NCBI GenBank assembly: GCA_947487155.1
Contig: CANKVS010000002.1
Coordinates: 1 to 64,000 of the forward strand
Source: an uncultured Flaviramulus sp.
GTDB taxonomy: Bacteria > Bacteroidota > Bacteroidia > Flavobacteriales > Flavobacteriaceae
DNA: 64,000 bases
Reading direction: 5' to 3'
Below are positions 7,173-15,401 of this stretch, one piece after another. Within the stretch, counting starts at the first letter, position 1; the number at the start of each line of letters is the position of its first letter. Made by a program: the position numbers and the translations under genes. The notes beneath the pieces are model-generated. The model was not told where the DNA came from and made no database searches. It saw only the letters and a program-made list of their open reading frames with translations.

Positions 7173-9917
7173 CTAAAATGTGTATTTTAAATTTATACTT
7201 AGCAGACTTCCTTTTTTGTATGAGCTAACAATTTCATTAGTTTCAATGCTAGTATTAATATCTCTTATGGATTGTGTTTGCTGTATGTTTGGGTTAAGGA
7301 GATTGCTTCCTATAAACTTAAGTAATAGCTTATCTGTTATTTTTTTGCTAACAACCAAATCCAAAGTAAAAAATCCTTTTTCTATGATTTCATCATTGTA
7401 AAGAATACTGCTATTTGCAAAATCTTCTGGAGACCCTAATGCAAATATTTTATCGGATGAATAATTACCAGTTAGTGTTACAATACATTCTTTTTCTTTT
7501 TGATTGTTGTAACCTAGCGATCCGTTTAAAATTAAATCTGAAGCTCCTTGTAGATCGGATTCTGTAATATTTTTGTATTGAAATTCTTCTAATAAATCTT
7601 GATTGAACCACATTTTGGTTATGTTGGTGTTGAAATTTAGAATTGGTTTTTCGTCTTCGTTTTCAATTAAATTCAATCGCGTTTCTAACTCAACGCCAAA
7701 TACATTGGTTTTTTCTCCAGTATTTGAATATTGAAATATTCCTGCAGAGCCTCTAGTAAGTGCTAAGTTTATAGGGTTTTTAATTTGTTTGTAGAATGTT
7801 GTTGCAGAAACTAATTCATTTTTTCTAGGAAAGAATTCCCATTTTAAATCAACATTAAAAACATCTGATTTTTCTAAATTAGGATCACCACGCGTTACAC
7901 GACCAGTTGGCGAAACATATTCAAAAGGAGATAGTTCTTTAAACTCTGGTAAAGTTTGGGTAAAACTTGATGCGAAACGTAAAAAGTGTTTATCATTTAA
8001 CTCATATTTTAAATTAACACTTGGGTATATGTTGTTATACGCTTTGGAGATAGAAGCAACACGACCCACAAAGTTAGCAACATCCCACAATATATTTATT
8101 TTGTCATGCTCATACCTAACTCCAATATTACCAGAGAGTTTTTTGTTTAAACCAAAGTCTAAGTTTGCAAACCCAGATGCAATGGTTAAATCGGCATCAT
8201 ACCTATCGGGGTCTCTTTCTCTTAAAATTAATCCGTTGCTAAAATTGCTTTCAGTAAAAGTGTTTGAGAAATTATCAACAGAAGATACTTGAAAATCTCT
8301 TGCTCTAACTCCAATAAATAAGGAACTAAAAACTCTTTCTTTTTTACGGACATTAGCACCAATATGAAGTTTAAATGGTTTGTTGTCGTCTTCATCTAAT
8401 TGACCAAAACTTAACTCGTCTTTTACATATGCATTATATTCAATATCTTCAATTTTCTGATTGGATTTTCGTTGTTGAAAATCGCCAACATGAGCGTATT
8501 GAACGGTATTAGCATCTAAAATATTAGCTTCATTTCTAATTCTGTTAGGTTCTTCAGCTAATACAAAATTGTAACCAGCCGCCCATTTAAGCGTGTTGAA
8601 TTCACCTGTTTTATGATTACCAATTATTTGGTTGACAAGCATCTTAGTTTGCTTGAAATTTTGGTCTCTTACAAAAGCGCCATTTTCTTGTGGGTCTTGA
8701 TCGAAAACATAACCCAAACCATTTTTACCTTGCTCATAAACATTATCTATACTTTTATTTACAGATAAACTGCTAAGCTTTATTCTGTTATTATCATTTA
8801 GCTTAAGGTTTAAATTTATGTATCCTGTAGAATTTGTTTTTGTTGTAAACGATTCAACATCGGTAAATTCGTTATCTAATATGTTAGATCGATAGCTTCT
8901 AAATAATCCGTCTTGATATTCGTAAGCGTTTGAATGCGATCCAGCCACAAAGAGGAATAGTTTTTTTCCTAAAACATCAAATTTTCTTCCACCAGATATA
9001 GATAAGTTATAGTTTGCCGTATTATTTTGAACTAAGGGATCCCAAGGTTGTCTAGTGATTAAATCAACAAGGGCAAATTGTTTTTTATGAAAGCCTAAGG
9101 TCACATCTTTGGTAGCAATACTTCTTTTAAAATTACCGTCTAATCCTAAAACATTGGTGTTATAACCAGTCCCTAGGTTAACAGAAAACTGTTTTTTAGA
9201 ATATTCTTTCGAGGTGATATCTACGTTGCCAGAAGTTTGGTCGGCATACCCAGAAGTTGAATACGTTTTATTAATGCTTACGTTTTCAATAATGTTGGTT
9301 GAGAATAAGTTTAGATTTATGTTTTTGTTATCAACATCATCAGAAGGAATGGGTAAACCATTCATAGTAGTAGATAAATATCTATCTCCTAAACCTCTAA
9401 TATATATGTCTCCAGAGCCTTCACTTTTTGTAACACCAGAAATTTTTGTAGTAGCAATGGCAGCATCAGAAACACCTATTTTTGAAAGTCTTTCTGCCCC
9501 AATACTCTCTTTAATTACAGCTGCTCTTTTTTGTTCTAATAAAAGTACTGTTTCACTTTCTCTTTTTGTAGTTGTAGTTATTACAGTTTCATCAAGAGAT
9601 GCTGCGCTAGCCCCCATAGAAACATTTAATTCAGTTTCTTTTTCGGCAACTATAGTCACTGCAATTTCTTGAGTTTCGTAACCCACAAAACTAAATACTA
9701 AAGTGTAAACTCCAGGGGTTAAGTTTTCAAATTTATATAATCCGTCAAAGTTGGAAGTAGTTCCTGTTGTAGTTCCTTTTATTAACACATTAGCAAAGGC
9801 TAAAGGCTCGTTATTATATTCTTTGTCTATTAGTTTCCCTACAACAGAACCTGTGCTCTGAGCGAATGTAAGTGTTGACGTAATTAGCACTAATAATAAT
9901 AGTGGTATTTTTTTCAT
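7173..9917 (-). CDS. TonB-dependent receptor with carboxypeptidase-regulatory N-terminal domain
   Basis: 914 aa outer-membrane receptor. It has a signal peptide (MKKIPLLLLVLITSTLTFAQ), a CarboxypepD_reg-like beta-sandwich at about 24-110 (GSVVGKLIDKEYNN ... GVYTLVFSFVGYETQEI), a plug at about 125-235 (SGDIYIRGLGDRYLST, TSGNVDITSK), and a 22-strand-type barrel ending in SINLKYTF. No SusD partner is present; the next gene is instead the duplicated beta-helix lipoprotein. Substrate uptake would use TonB energy from the inner membrane. The promoter region (9941-10064) has several phased TAATGTT/TATGTTA motifs. Its N-terminal domain has a free-standing paralogue encoded just upstream (10250-10636). 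Confidence 0.9.
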   Translation of the reverse strand: MKKIPLLLLVLITSTLTFAQSTGSVVGKLIDKEYNNEPLAFANVLIKGTTTGTTSNFDGLYKFENLTPGVYTLVFSFVGYETQEIAVTIVAEKETELNVSMGASAASLDETVITTTTKRESETVLLLEQKRAAVIKESIGAERLSKIGVSDAAIATTKISGVTKSEGSGDIYIRGLGDRYLSTTMNGLPIPSDDVDNKNINLNLFSTNIIENVSINKTYSTSGYADQTSGNVDITSKEYSKKQFSVNLGTGYNTNVLGLDGNFKRSIATKDVTLGFHKKQFALVDLITRQPWDPLVQNNTANYNLSISGGRKFDVLGKKLFLFVAGSHSNAYEYQDGLFRSYRSNILDNEFTDVESFTTKTNSTGYINLNLKLNDNNRIKLSSLSVNKSIDNVYEQGKNGLGYVFDQDPQENGAFVRDQNFKQTKMLVNQIIGNHKTGEFNTLKWAAGYNFVLAEEPNRIRNEANILDANTVQYAHVGDFQQRKSNQKIEDIEYNAYVKDELSFGQLDEDDNKPFKLHIGANVRKKERVFSSLFIGVRARDFQVSSVDNFSNTFTESNFSNGLILRERDPDRYDADLTIASGFANLDFGLNKKLSGNIGVRYEHDKINILWDVANFVGRVASISKAYNNIYPSVNLKYELNDKHFLRFASSFTQTLPEFKELSPFEYVSPTGRVTRGDPNLEKSDVFNVDLKWEFFPRKNELVSATTFYKQIKNPINLALTRGSAGIFQYSNTGEKTNVFGVELETRLNLIENEDEKPILNFNTNITKMWFNQDLLEEFQYKNITESDLQGASDLILNGSLGYNNQKEKECIVTLTGNYSSDKIFALGSPEDFANSSILYNDEIIEKGFFTLDLVVSKKITDKLLLKFIGSNLLNPNIQQTQSIRDINTSIETNEIVSSYKKGSLLSINLKYTF

Positions 9918-9940
9918 TATTTTCTTATTATTTTATTTTG

Positions 9941-9973
9941 CAAAGAAAGATGTGCTATGTAAACATTATGTTA
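9941..9973 (-). promoter_or_regulatory. Phased TATGTnA pair and -7-like element of the receptor promoter
   Basis: On the plus strand TATGTAA (9956-9962) and TATGTTA (9967-9973) are 11 bp apart. On the minus strand the -7-like TTTCTTTG (9948-9941) starts 7 bp downstream of them. The promoter lies about 25 bases before the receptor ATG. The 332-base gap 9918-10249 otherwise holds a second repeat pair (10047-10064) and the terminator of the next gene. Confidence 0.4.
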
Positions 9974-10046
9974 CGGATAGATTAAAGAACAGTAATAAAA
10001 GAGTTATGATAATGTTATGTCACTCTTGATTATTTTTTAGCTTGTA

Positions 10047-10064
10047 AACATTAATTTAACATTA
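10047..10064 (-). promoter_or_regulatory. Distal perfect TAATGTT pair, 11-bp phase
   Basis: On the minus strand TAATGTT occurs twice exactly 11 bp apart (10064-10058 and 10053-10047), 130-150 bases upstream of the receptor start. A single further TAATGTT on the plus strand is at 10010-10016. Confidence 0.45.
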
Positions 10065-10188
10065 GAAATTGTATAATTGATTTTACTCGATCATAGAGAT
10101 TTAAATGCTCCGAAGCTTGCTTCTAAATGTTTTGTTCTTTCTTTACGAATGCGTCGTGAGTTTGCTCCGAGGTAGTTTTTGGGGTCAA

Positions 10189-10217
10189 CAAAAAAGCCAA
10201 GGTTGTTCGCCTTGACT
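10189..10217 (-). terminator. Terminator of the small regulatory-domain gene
   Basis: The minus-strand stem GTCAAGG / CCTTGGC (one G-U pair) with a 7-base loop is followed by T6. It lies about 35 bases after the stop codon of the 128-aa gene. Confidence 0.8.
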
Positions 10218-10249
10218 TTGCATAACTATATAAGGTTAATTGTGTGTGC

Positions 10250-10636
10250 TTATTTTAAAGTAGTAATTTTTTTATCTTCTTTTTGCGTTAGACCACTTAA
10301 CAATTCAATTTCGGTTAAAGAAAGAGTGTCTGCTCCCAGAGAAATTTTAATGTTTTTAGATGTTCTTGAAGCAACTTTAACCTTTATTTCTTCAGTTTTA
10401 TAACCAATAAAACTGCATAGTAAAGTGTAATCACCATCTTTTAAATTCTCAATAACAAACAGCCCAGTTTGATCTGTAGTTAATGCTATTAAAGTTCCTT
10501 TAACAGATACTGTGGCAAGTACTAAAGGGTTATTGTTAAACTCTTTGTCTAAAATTTTACCAACTATTATACCTGTGTTTTGGGCAAAACATAAGGAAGT
10601 AAAAAGTATTATAAATGAAGTGATTATTTGTTTCAT
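10250..10636 (-). CDS. Free-standing secreted carboxypeptidase-regulatory-like domain protein
   Basis: 128 aa. A signal peptide (MKQIITSFIILFTSLCFAQ) is followed by a single CarboxypepD_reg-like domain. It closely mirrors residues 20-120 of the neighbouring TonB receptor: GIIVGKILDKEFNNNPLVLA here against GSVVGKLIDKEYNNEPLAFA there, and SFIGYKTEEIKV against SFVGYETQEIAV. There is no plug or barrel and the gene has its own terminator, so it is a complete small gene and not an obvious truncation product. Possible roles are a soluble periplasmic partner or a competitor of the receptor's N-terminal domain; this is inference. A phased repeat array lies upstream (10683-10733). Confidence 0.75.
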   Translation of the reverse strand: MKQIITSFIILFTSLCFAQNTGIIVGKILDKEFNNNPLVLATVSVKGTLIALTTDQTGLFVIENLKDGDYTLLCSFIGYKTEEIKVKVASRTSKNIKISLGADTLSLTEIELLSGLTQKEDKKITTLK

Positions 10637-10682
10637 GGTACAATTTTAATAACACAACAAATAAATAGCTTTGTTTTTATTA

Positions 10683-10733
10683 AAATGTTATCGAATTATT
10701 AAACAATCATGATTAAAATGTTAGCTTAATGTT
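10683..10733 (-). promoter_or_regulatory. Extended 11-bp-phased heptamer array
   Basis: AAATGTT (10683-10689), AAATGTT (10716-10722) and TAATGTT (10727-10733) all sit on one 11-bp grid. Grid positions 10694 and 10705 hold only weak matches. It lies between the leftward 128-aa gene and rightward dgt. The repeats read rightward, the same relation to the leftward gene as in the porin promoter. The leftward -7-like sequence (TTTATTTG) is at 10665-10658. Confidence 0.45.
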
Positions 10734-10795
10734 ATCAAATTTTGAGTTTAGTTTTTACTGAATTTACTTATCTTGCTTGTTCTTAAAAATTTAAA

Positions 10796-12136
10796 ATGAA
10801 CTGGGAACAATTACTATCTTTAAAACGCTATGGCGATTCTAATAAACGTATTCGAAAAGAGCAAGATGAAACCCGTTTGGGGTTTGAAGTAGATTACGAT
10901 AGAGTGATTTTTTCTTCAGAATTTAGAAGCCTTCAAGATAAAACACAAGTCATCCCACTATCTGAAACCGATTTTGTACATACGCGATTAACGCATAGTT
11001 TAGAAGTTAGTGTAGTTGGGCGATCTTTAGGAAGGCGAGTAGGACAGAAATTATTGGAAAAACATCCCCATTTACAAAACGTCCATGGTTATAAAACTAA
11101 CGATTTTGGCGCAATAGTTGCCGCTGCGGCTTTGGCGCACGATATTGGAAATCCGCCTTTTGGGCATTCGGGAGAGAAAGCTATTGGAGAGTTTTTTAAA
11201 ACTGGAGAAGGTAAAAAATATAAAGACCAGTTAACCGCTAAAGAATATCAAGATTTATGTGATTTTGAAGGTAATGCTAACGGATTTAAAATTTTAACAG
11301 AAAGCAGGTCGGGACGTAATGGTGGGTTACGTTTAAGCTATGCAACACTTGGGGCGTTTATGAAATACCCTAAAGAATCCTTGCCTAAAAAACCAACAAA
11401 GCATATTACTGATAAGAAATATGGTTTTTTTCAATCTGAAAAAGATGCATTTCTAGATGTTGCAACCGATTTAGGTTTAGTAAAACGAAGCGATAAAGAT
11501 GTGAGTTTTTCGCGGCATCCTTTAGCGTTTTTAGTTGAAGCGGCTGATGATATTTGTTATACCATTATCGATTTTGAAGACGGTATAAATCTTGGACTTA
11601 TTCAAGAAGAATTTGCTTTAGAATATTTAATAAATATTGTTAGAGATAAAATTAAAACTGAAAACTACTACGCGCTTTCTAATAGGGAAGACAGAGTAAG
11701 TTATTTAAGAGCCTTAGCCATAGGAACTCTTATAGATGAAGCTGTAGATATTTTTATTAAACATGAAGAAGCTATTTTAAACGGAGATTTTAATTGCGCT
11801 TTATTAGATAAAAGTAAGTATGAAGCACAGATAAACGACATAATTAAAATAAGTATTGAAAATATTTATCAATCAACCGATGTTGTAGATAAAGAAATAG
11901 CAGGTTATGGTGTTATTAATACATTATTGGAAGCCTATACAAAAGCAATAAATAATTGTTTTGATAATACCGCTTCAAATTATGATAAGCTCATATTAAA
12001 AAGCTTACCTAAAACCATTAAGGTAGACGATGCGAGTTTGTATAATCGATTGTCGAATGTTTGTTATTATGTATCTTTACTTTCAGATAGCAAGGCTATT
12101 TTGAATTATAAGAAAATTAAGGGAATAGATATTTAA
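10796..12136 (+). CDS. dgt: Deoxyguanosinetriphosphate triphosphohydrolase
   Basis: 446 aa HD-superfamily enzyme that splits dGTP (and often other dNTPs) to nucleoside plus triphosphate, affecting dNTP pool balance. Metal ligands of the HD fold are visible: H67 in RLTHSLEV, H115-D116 in AALAHDIGNPPFGHSGE and the later VEAADDICY motif. The length matches bacterial dGTPases. The start ATG at 10796 gives the usual N-terminus (NWEQLLSLKRYGD). It converges with dxs; the two stop codons overlap within a TTAA at 12133-12136. Confidence 0.93.
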   Translation: MNWEQLLSLKRYGDSNKRIRKEQDETRLGFEVDYDRVIFSSEFRSLQDKTQVIPLSETDFVHTRLTHSLEVSVVGRSLGRRVGQKLLEKHPHLQNVHGYKTNDFGAIVAAAALAHDIGNPPFGHSGEKAIGEFFKTGEGKKYKDQLTAKEYQDLCDFEGNANGFKILTESRSGRNGGLRLSYATLGAFMKYPKESLPKKPTKHITDKKYGFFQSEKDAFLDVATDLGLVKRSDKDVSFSRHPLAFLVEAADDICYTIIDFEDGINLGLIQEEFALEYLINIVRDKIKTENYYALSNREDRVSYLRALAIGTLIDEAVDIFIKHEEAILNGDFNCALLDKSKYEAQINDIIKISIENIYQSTDVVDKEIAGYGVINTLLEAYTKAINNCFDNTASNYDKLILKSLPKTIKVDDASLYNRLSNVCYYVSLLSDSKAILNYKKIKGIDI

Positions 12137-13914
12137 ACTAAACCATTAATAAAATCGGTTAAACTTTCAGTATCCAAACCAACAATGTTTTGTAATTGCT
12201 TAACGCTACCATGCTCAATAAACGTATCGGGAATTCCTAAAAGTTTTATGTTGGTGTTATAATTATGTGCAGATGCAAATTCTAATACGGCACTTCCAAA
12301 ACCACCTTTAATGGTATTGTCTTCAATAGTAATAATCGTTTCATATTTTTTAAATATAGAATGAAGCAATTTTTCATCTAAAGGTTTTACAAAACGCATA
12401 TCGTAATGAGATATTGTATCTGAATTATTGCAATTTGCAATGGCATCGTTTACATTTTTGGCGATGGTTCCAATACTTAAAATGGCTATAGCATTTCCTT
12501 CTTTAAGCCTAATGCCTTTGCCTATTTCTATTTTAGTAAAGGGTTGTTTCCAATTTGTGGTTACACCACGTCCGCGAGGATAACGAATCGCAATAGGGTG
12601 CTCTAATCCTAATTGAGCAGTGTACATAATATTGCGTAATTCAATTTCGTTTCTTGGAGCAAAAATAATGAGGTTAGGAATGCATCTTAAATATGATAAA
12701 TCATAAATACCATGATGCGTTGCACCGTCTTCACCAACCAAACCAGCACGGTCTAAACAAAATATAACAGGTAGTTTTTGAAGCGCAACATCATGTATAA
12801 TTTGGTCGTAAGCGCGTTGTAAAAACGTAGAATAGATATTACAAAAAGGTACTAAGCCTTGGGTTGCCATACCTGCAGCTAATGTTACTGCATGTTGTTC
12901 GGCAATACCCACATCAAAAGCGCGTTCAGGAATTTTATCCATCATAAATTTTAAGGAACTTCCTGTAGGCATTGCAGGCGTAATGCCTATAATGTTTTTG
13001 TTTGCTTTAGCAAGTTCTACAATTGTATACCCAAAAACATCTTGGTATTTTGGAGGCTGCTTAGAAGCAGATTTGGCAATTAGATCACCTGTTTTAGCAT
13101 CAAAAAGCCCTGGAGCATGATATTTAACTTGATCTTCTTCAGCTTGTTTTAAGCCTTTTCCTTTGGTGGTAATAACATGTAAAAACTTAGGGCCTTTAAT
13201 TGTTTTTAAGCGTTCCAATTCCGAAATAACTTTATGTATATCATGACCATCAATGGGACCAGAATAGTTGAAATTTAAAGCTTCAAAAATATTATCTTGT
13301 TTTTGAGTACCCTTTTTTACATTGGTTAAATATTGCTTTAAAGCACCAACACTTGGATCAATACCAATAGCGTTATCGTTTAAAATAACGAGTAGGTTTG
13401 CATCGGTTACACCAGCATGATTTAAACCTTCAAAAGCCATCCCACTTGCAATGGAAGCATCGCCTATAACTGCAATATGATGTTTGTTTTCATGTTTTAA
13501 TTTTGAAGCAATTGCCATTCCTAAAGCTGCTGAAATAGATGTGGACGAATGCCCAACGCCAAAAGCATCGTAGTTACTTTCGTCTCGTTTTGGGAAGCCG
13601 CTAATACCTTTTGCTTGCCTGTTGGTATGAAATATTGCTTTTCGTTTAGTTAATATTTTATGCCCATAAGCTTGATGACCAACATCCCAAATAAGTTGAT
13701 CTTCGGGCGTATTAAATACATAGTGTAATGCAATAGTTAATTCTATAACACCTAAACTTGCTCCTAAATGTCCTTCTTTGGTTGCAACAATGTTAATTAT
13801 AAATTCACGTAATTCTTGTGCGAGTTGCACTAAGTCTTTTTGTTTTAAAAGACGAAGTTCTTTGGGAGAGTTTATATGATTTAAAATATTGTTTTGCACT
13901 GAACAAAAGTACAA
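12133..13914 (-). CDS. dxs: 1-deoxy-D-xylulose-5-phosphate synthase
   Basis: 593 aa thiamine-diphosphate enzyme joining pyruvate and glyceraldehyde-3-phosphate, the first step of the MEP isoprenoid pathway. It has the family's order of ThDP, Pyr and transketolase C-terminal domains, with GHQAYGHKILT, the ThDP motif GDASIASGMAFEGLNHAG ... NDN, and AEQHAVTLAAGMA. The frame opens with TTG at 13914. However, a perfect -7 box (TACTTTTG, 13911-13904) lies inside the first codons, so the real start may be the GTG at 13899, which would make the message almost leaderless. No ATG is available nearby. Its 3' end overlaps dgt by 4 bases. Confidence 0.93.
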   Translation of the reverse strand: MYFCSVQNNILNHINSPKELRLLKQKDLVQLAQELREFIINIVATKEGHLGASLGVIELTIALHYVFNTPEDQLIWDVGHQAYGHKILTKRKAIFHTNRQAKGISGFPKRDESNYDAFGVGHSSTSISAALGMAIASKLKHENKHHIAVIGDASIASGMAFEGLNHAGVTDANLLVILNDNAIGIDPSVGALKQYLTNVKKGTQKQDNIFEALNFNYSGPIDGHDIHKVISELERLKTIKGPKFLHVITTKGKGLKQAEEDQVKYHAPGLFDAKTGDLIAKSASKQPPKYQDVFGYTIVELAKANKNIIGITPAMPTGSSLKFMMDKIPERAFDVGIAEQHAVTLAAGMATQGLVPFCNIYSTFLQRAYDQIIHDVALQKLPVIFCLDRAGLVGEDGATHHGIYDLSYLRCIPNLIIFAPRNEIELRNIMYTAQLGLEHPIAIRYPRGRGVTTNWKQPFTKIEIGKGIRLKEGNAIAILSIGTIAKNVNDAIANCNNSDTISHYDMRFVKPLDEKLLHSIFKKYETIITIEDNTIKGGFGSAVLEFASAHNYNTNIKLLGIPDTFIEHGSVKQLQNIVGLDTESLTDFINGLV

Positions 13915-14072
13915 GAATTTATTATTCTTCTACTTTAAAAATAATGGGTAAAGTATAAACAATATTAATAGTTTTTTTCCTTGTGTTACTGTTCTGCATG
14001 TCATTTTTAAAATAAAAACGATATGTATAATTAAAACCCTAACACAACTTTTTGCCTTATTTTTTATTTTAA

Positions 14073-14090
14073 ATGTAACAGATGTTACAT
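14073..14090. promoter_or_regulatory. Perfect inverted repeat of CRP/FNR type
   Basis: ATGTAAC, AGAT, GTTACAT: two 7-bp arms forming TGTAA-N6-TTACA, the architecture of CRP/FNR-family operators. It lies in the 422-base gap between dxs and lacI, about 160 bases upstream of the dxs start and 264 upstream of lacI. Confidence 0.4.
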
Positions 14091-14123
14091 AGTAATATTC
14101 TTATTAGTATTAATTTGTGTCTT

Positions 14124-14195
14124 ATAATTCCGTCTAGCAAATATAGAAGGTTAATAGCTAAAAGGTGTATGCATTTATGTATATGCCTTTTTTAT
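14124..14195 (+). ncRNA. Candidate small RNA ending in a strong terminator
   Basis: A 14-bp hairpin (14160-14173 with 14178-14191, loop TTTA, three G-U pairs) followed by T stands alone between dxs and lacI with no gene before it. A near-consensus -7 sequence (TTAATTTG, 14110-14117) would start a transcript of about 70 bases. No homology is recognised. Confidence 0.35.
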
Positions 14196-14292
14196 ATAGA
14201 AGTTTATGTTAATTTATATTTTGAGTTCAATATTTTTTACGCTTCAATTCAAAAAAACAATCTTATTTTAGGTTAATGTTTTTTACAGAATG

Positions 14293-14329
14293 TATTTTTG
14301 TAAATTGCGTTGTTTATTATTAACGCGTT
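14293..14329 (+). promoter_or_regulatory. lacI promoter with CG-centred palindrome in the leader
   Basis: A perfect -7 element (TATTTTTG, 14293-14300) lies 36 bases before the ATG. The palindrome AACGCGTT (14322-14329) falls in the predicted 5' leader, just before the start codon, where a LacI-family repressor could bind to control its own gene. No good -33 TTTG was found. Confidence 0.4.
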
Positions 14330-14336
14330 TATTAGT

Positions 14337-15341
14337 ATGGTTACCTTAAAACAATTAGCAAAAGAATTAAATGTTTCAATATCTACAGTTTCTAAAGCTT
14401 TAAATAATAGCGAAGAAATAGGAGATGAAACCATTAAGCGTGTTAAAGAACTTGCCGAACTATACAATTATAAACCCAATAAGGTTGCCTTAAGCTTAAA
14501 GCAAAATAAAACCAATACTATTGGTGTTATTATTCCAGATATACTCAATCATTTTTTATCTAAAGTATTATTTGGTATAGAAAGAGAAGCAGCACAACAT
14601 GGCTATAATATAATAACGTGTATCTCTAACGAATCGTTAGAAAAAGAAAAACATAGTTTGCAATTGCTAGCTAATGGAAGTGTTGATGGCTTTATTTTAT
14701 GTGTGGCAGAAGAAACACAAGTTAAGAATGAAATAGCACATTTTAAAAAAACAATTAGTCAAGGTTTGCCTATTGTAATGTTTGATAGGGTAGCCCATGA
14801 TGTTTTATGCGATAAAGTAATTGTTGATGATTTTGATGCGACATACAGAGCCACTAAAAGTTTAATAGAAGAAAACAGAAAACAAATAGCTTTTATTACC
14901 AATATAGATGAGTTAAGTGTAGGTAAATTAAGAGAACGAGGTTATAATAAAGCTATTTTAGAAAGTAGAAATCATGAACCCTTGGTTTTAAAAATGAATA
15001 AACTAAAGGATTCGCAACAAAAAATAAAAAGTCTTTTTAAGAAGCATAAGAAACTAGATGGTGTAATAGCAGCCGATAGTTCTTCTGGAATTATAGCTAT
15101 TAATACGGCTGTAAGTTTTGGACGTAAAGTGCCTAAGGATATTTCAGTTATTGGTTTTTCTAGTCAATCGGTTGCAATTCATTCCATTCCAAAATTGACA
15201 ACCATTAGGCAACATGCTAAAATTATAGGTGCCAATGCGGCGCAATTATTAATACATAGATTGCAAAATATGTCTGAAGATATAGATGTAAAAACCAAAA
15301 TAGTTAAAACAAGTTTGGTTAAAAGTAAGTCGACACTTTAG
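14337..15341 (+). CDS. LacI-family transcriptional regulator
   Basis: 334 aa from the ATG at 14337; the longer frame from 14310 precedes the HTH by nine extra residues and overlaps the leader. The N-terminal LacI HTH is clear (MVTLKQLAKELNVSISTVSKALN, then EIGDETIKRVKELAELYNYKPN with the hinge). A periplasmic-binding-protein-like effector domain follows (NTIGVIIPDILNHFLSKVLFGIE, SVDGFILC, DDFDATYRATKSL, DISVIGFSSQSVAIHSIPKLTTI). It is expected to bind CG-centred palindromes and respond to a sugar. No sugar-uptake genes are adjacent; the nearest candidate operator is just downstream of its own gene. Confidence 0.92.
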   Translation: MVTLKQLAKELNVSISTVSKALNNSEEIGDETIKRVKELAELYNYKPNKVALSLKQNKTNTIGVIIPDILNHFLSKVLFGIEREAAQHGYNIITCISNESLEKEKHSLQLLANGSVDGFILCVAEETQVKNEIAHFKKTISQGLPIVMFDRVAHDVLCDKVIVDDFDATYRATKSLIEENRKQIAFITNIDELSVGKLRERGYNKAILESRNHEPLVLKMNKLKDSQQKIKSLFKKHKKLDGVIAADSSSGIIAINTAVSFGRKVPKDISVIGFSSQSVAIHSIPKLTTIRQHAKIIGANAAQLLIHRLQNMSEDIDVKTKIVKTSLVKSKSTL

Positions 15342-15369
15342 GGTTATATCGTATGAATGTATCATGTAT

Positions 15370-15401
15370 TTTGCACTTAATCGATTAAATAATACTTTTT
15401 G
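15370..15401 (+). promoter_or_regulatory. Promoter with LacI-type operator between -33 and -7
   Basis: TTTG (15370-15373), then 19 bases, then TACTTTTTG (15393-15401, one base longer than TAnnTTTG). Between them lies the perfect 12-bp palindrome TTAATCGATTAA (15377-15388) with a central CG, as LacI-family operators have. It starts 28 bases after lacI and points at the 49-aa lipoprotein and sensor kinase genes. Confidence 0.5.

Noticed and set aside
9214-9672. 152-aa antisense frame in the TonB receptor gene
   Set aside because: Fully embedded antisense with no recognisable protein features.
12133-12136. Overlap of dgt and dxs ends as an annotation error
   Set aside because: Both stop codons fit inside a TTAA; convergent genes with a 4-base overlap are plausible and both proteins end at the expected place.
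14082-14276. 64-aa frame upstream of lacI
   Set aside because: Runs through the candidate operator and terminator, has no signal or homology, and is likely non-coding.
15377-15388. TTAATCGATTAA as just an A/T-rich chance palindrome
   Set aside because: Not dismissed outright: position between boxes with 19-bp spacing makes a regulatory role more likely, so it was kept as a finding.
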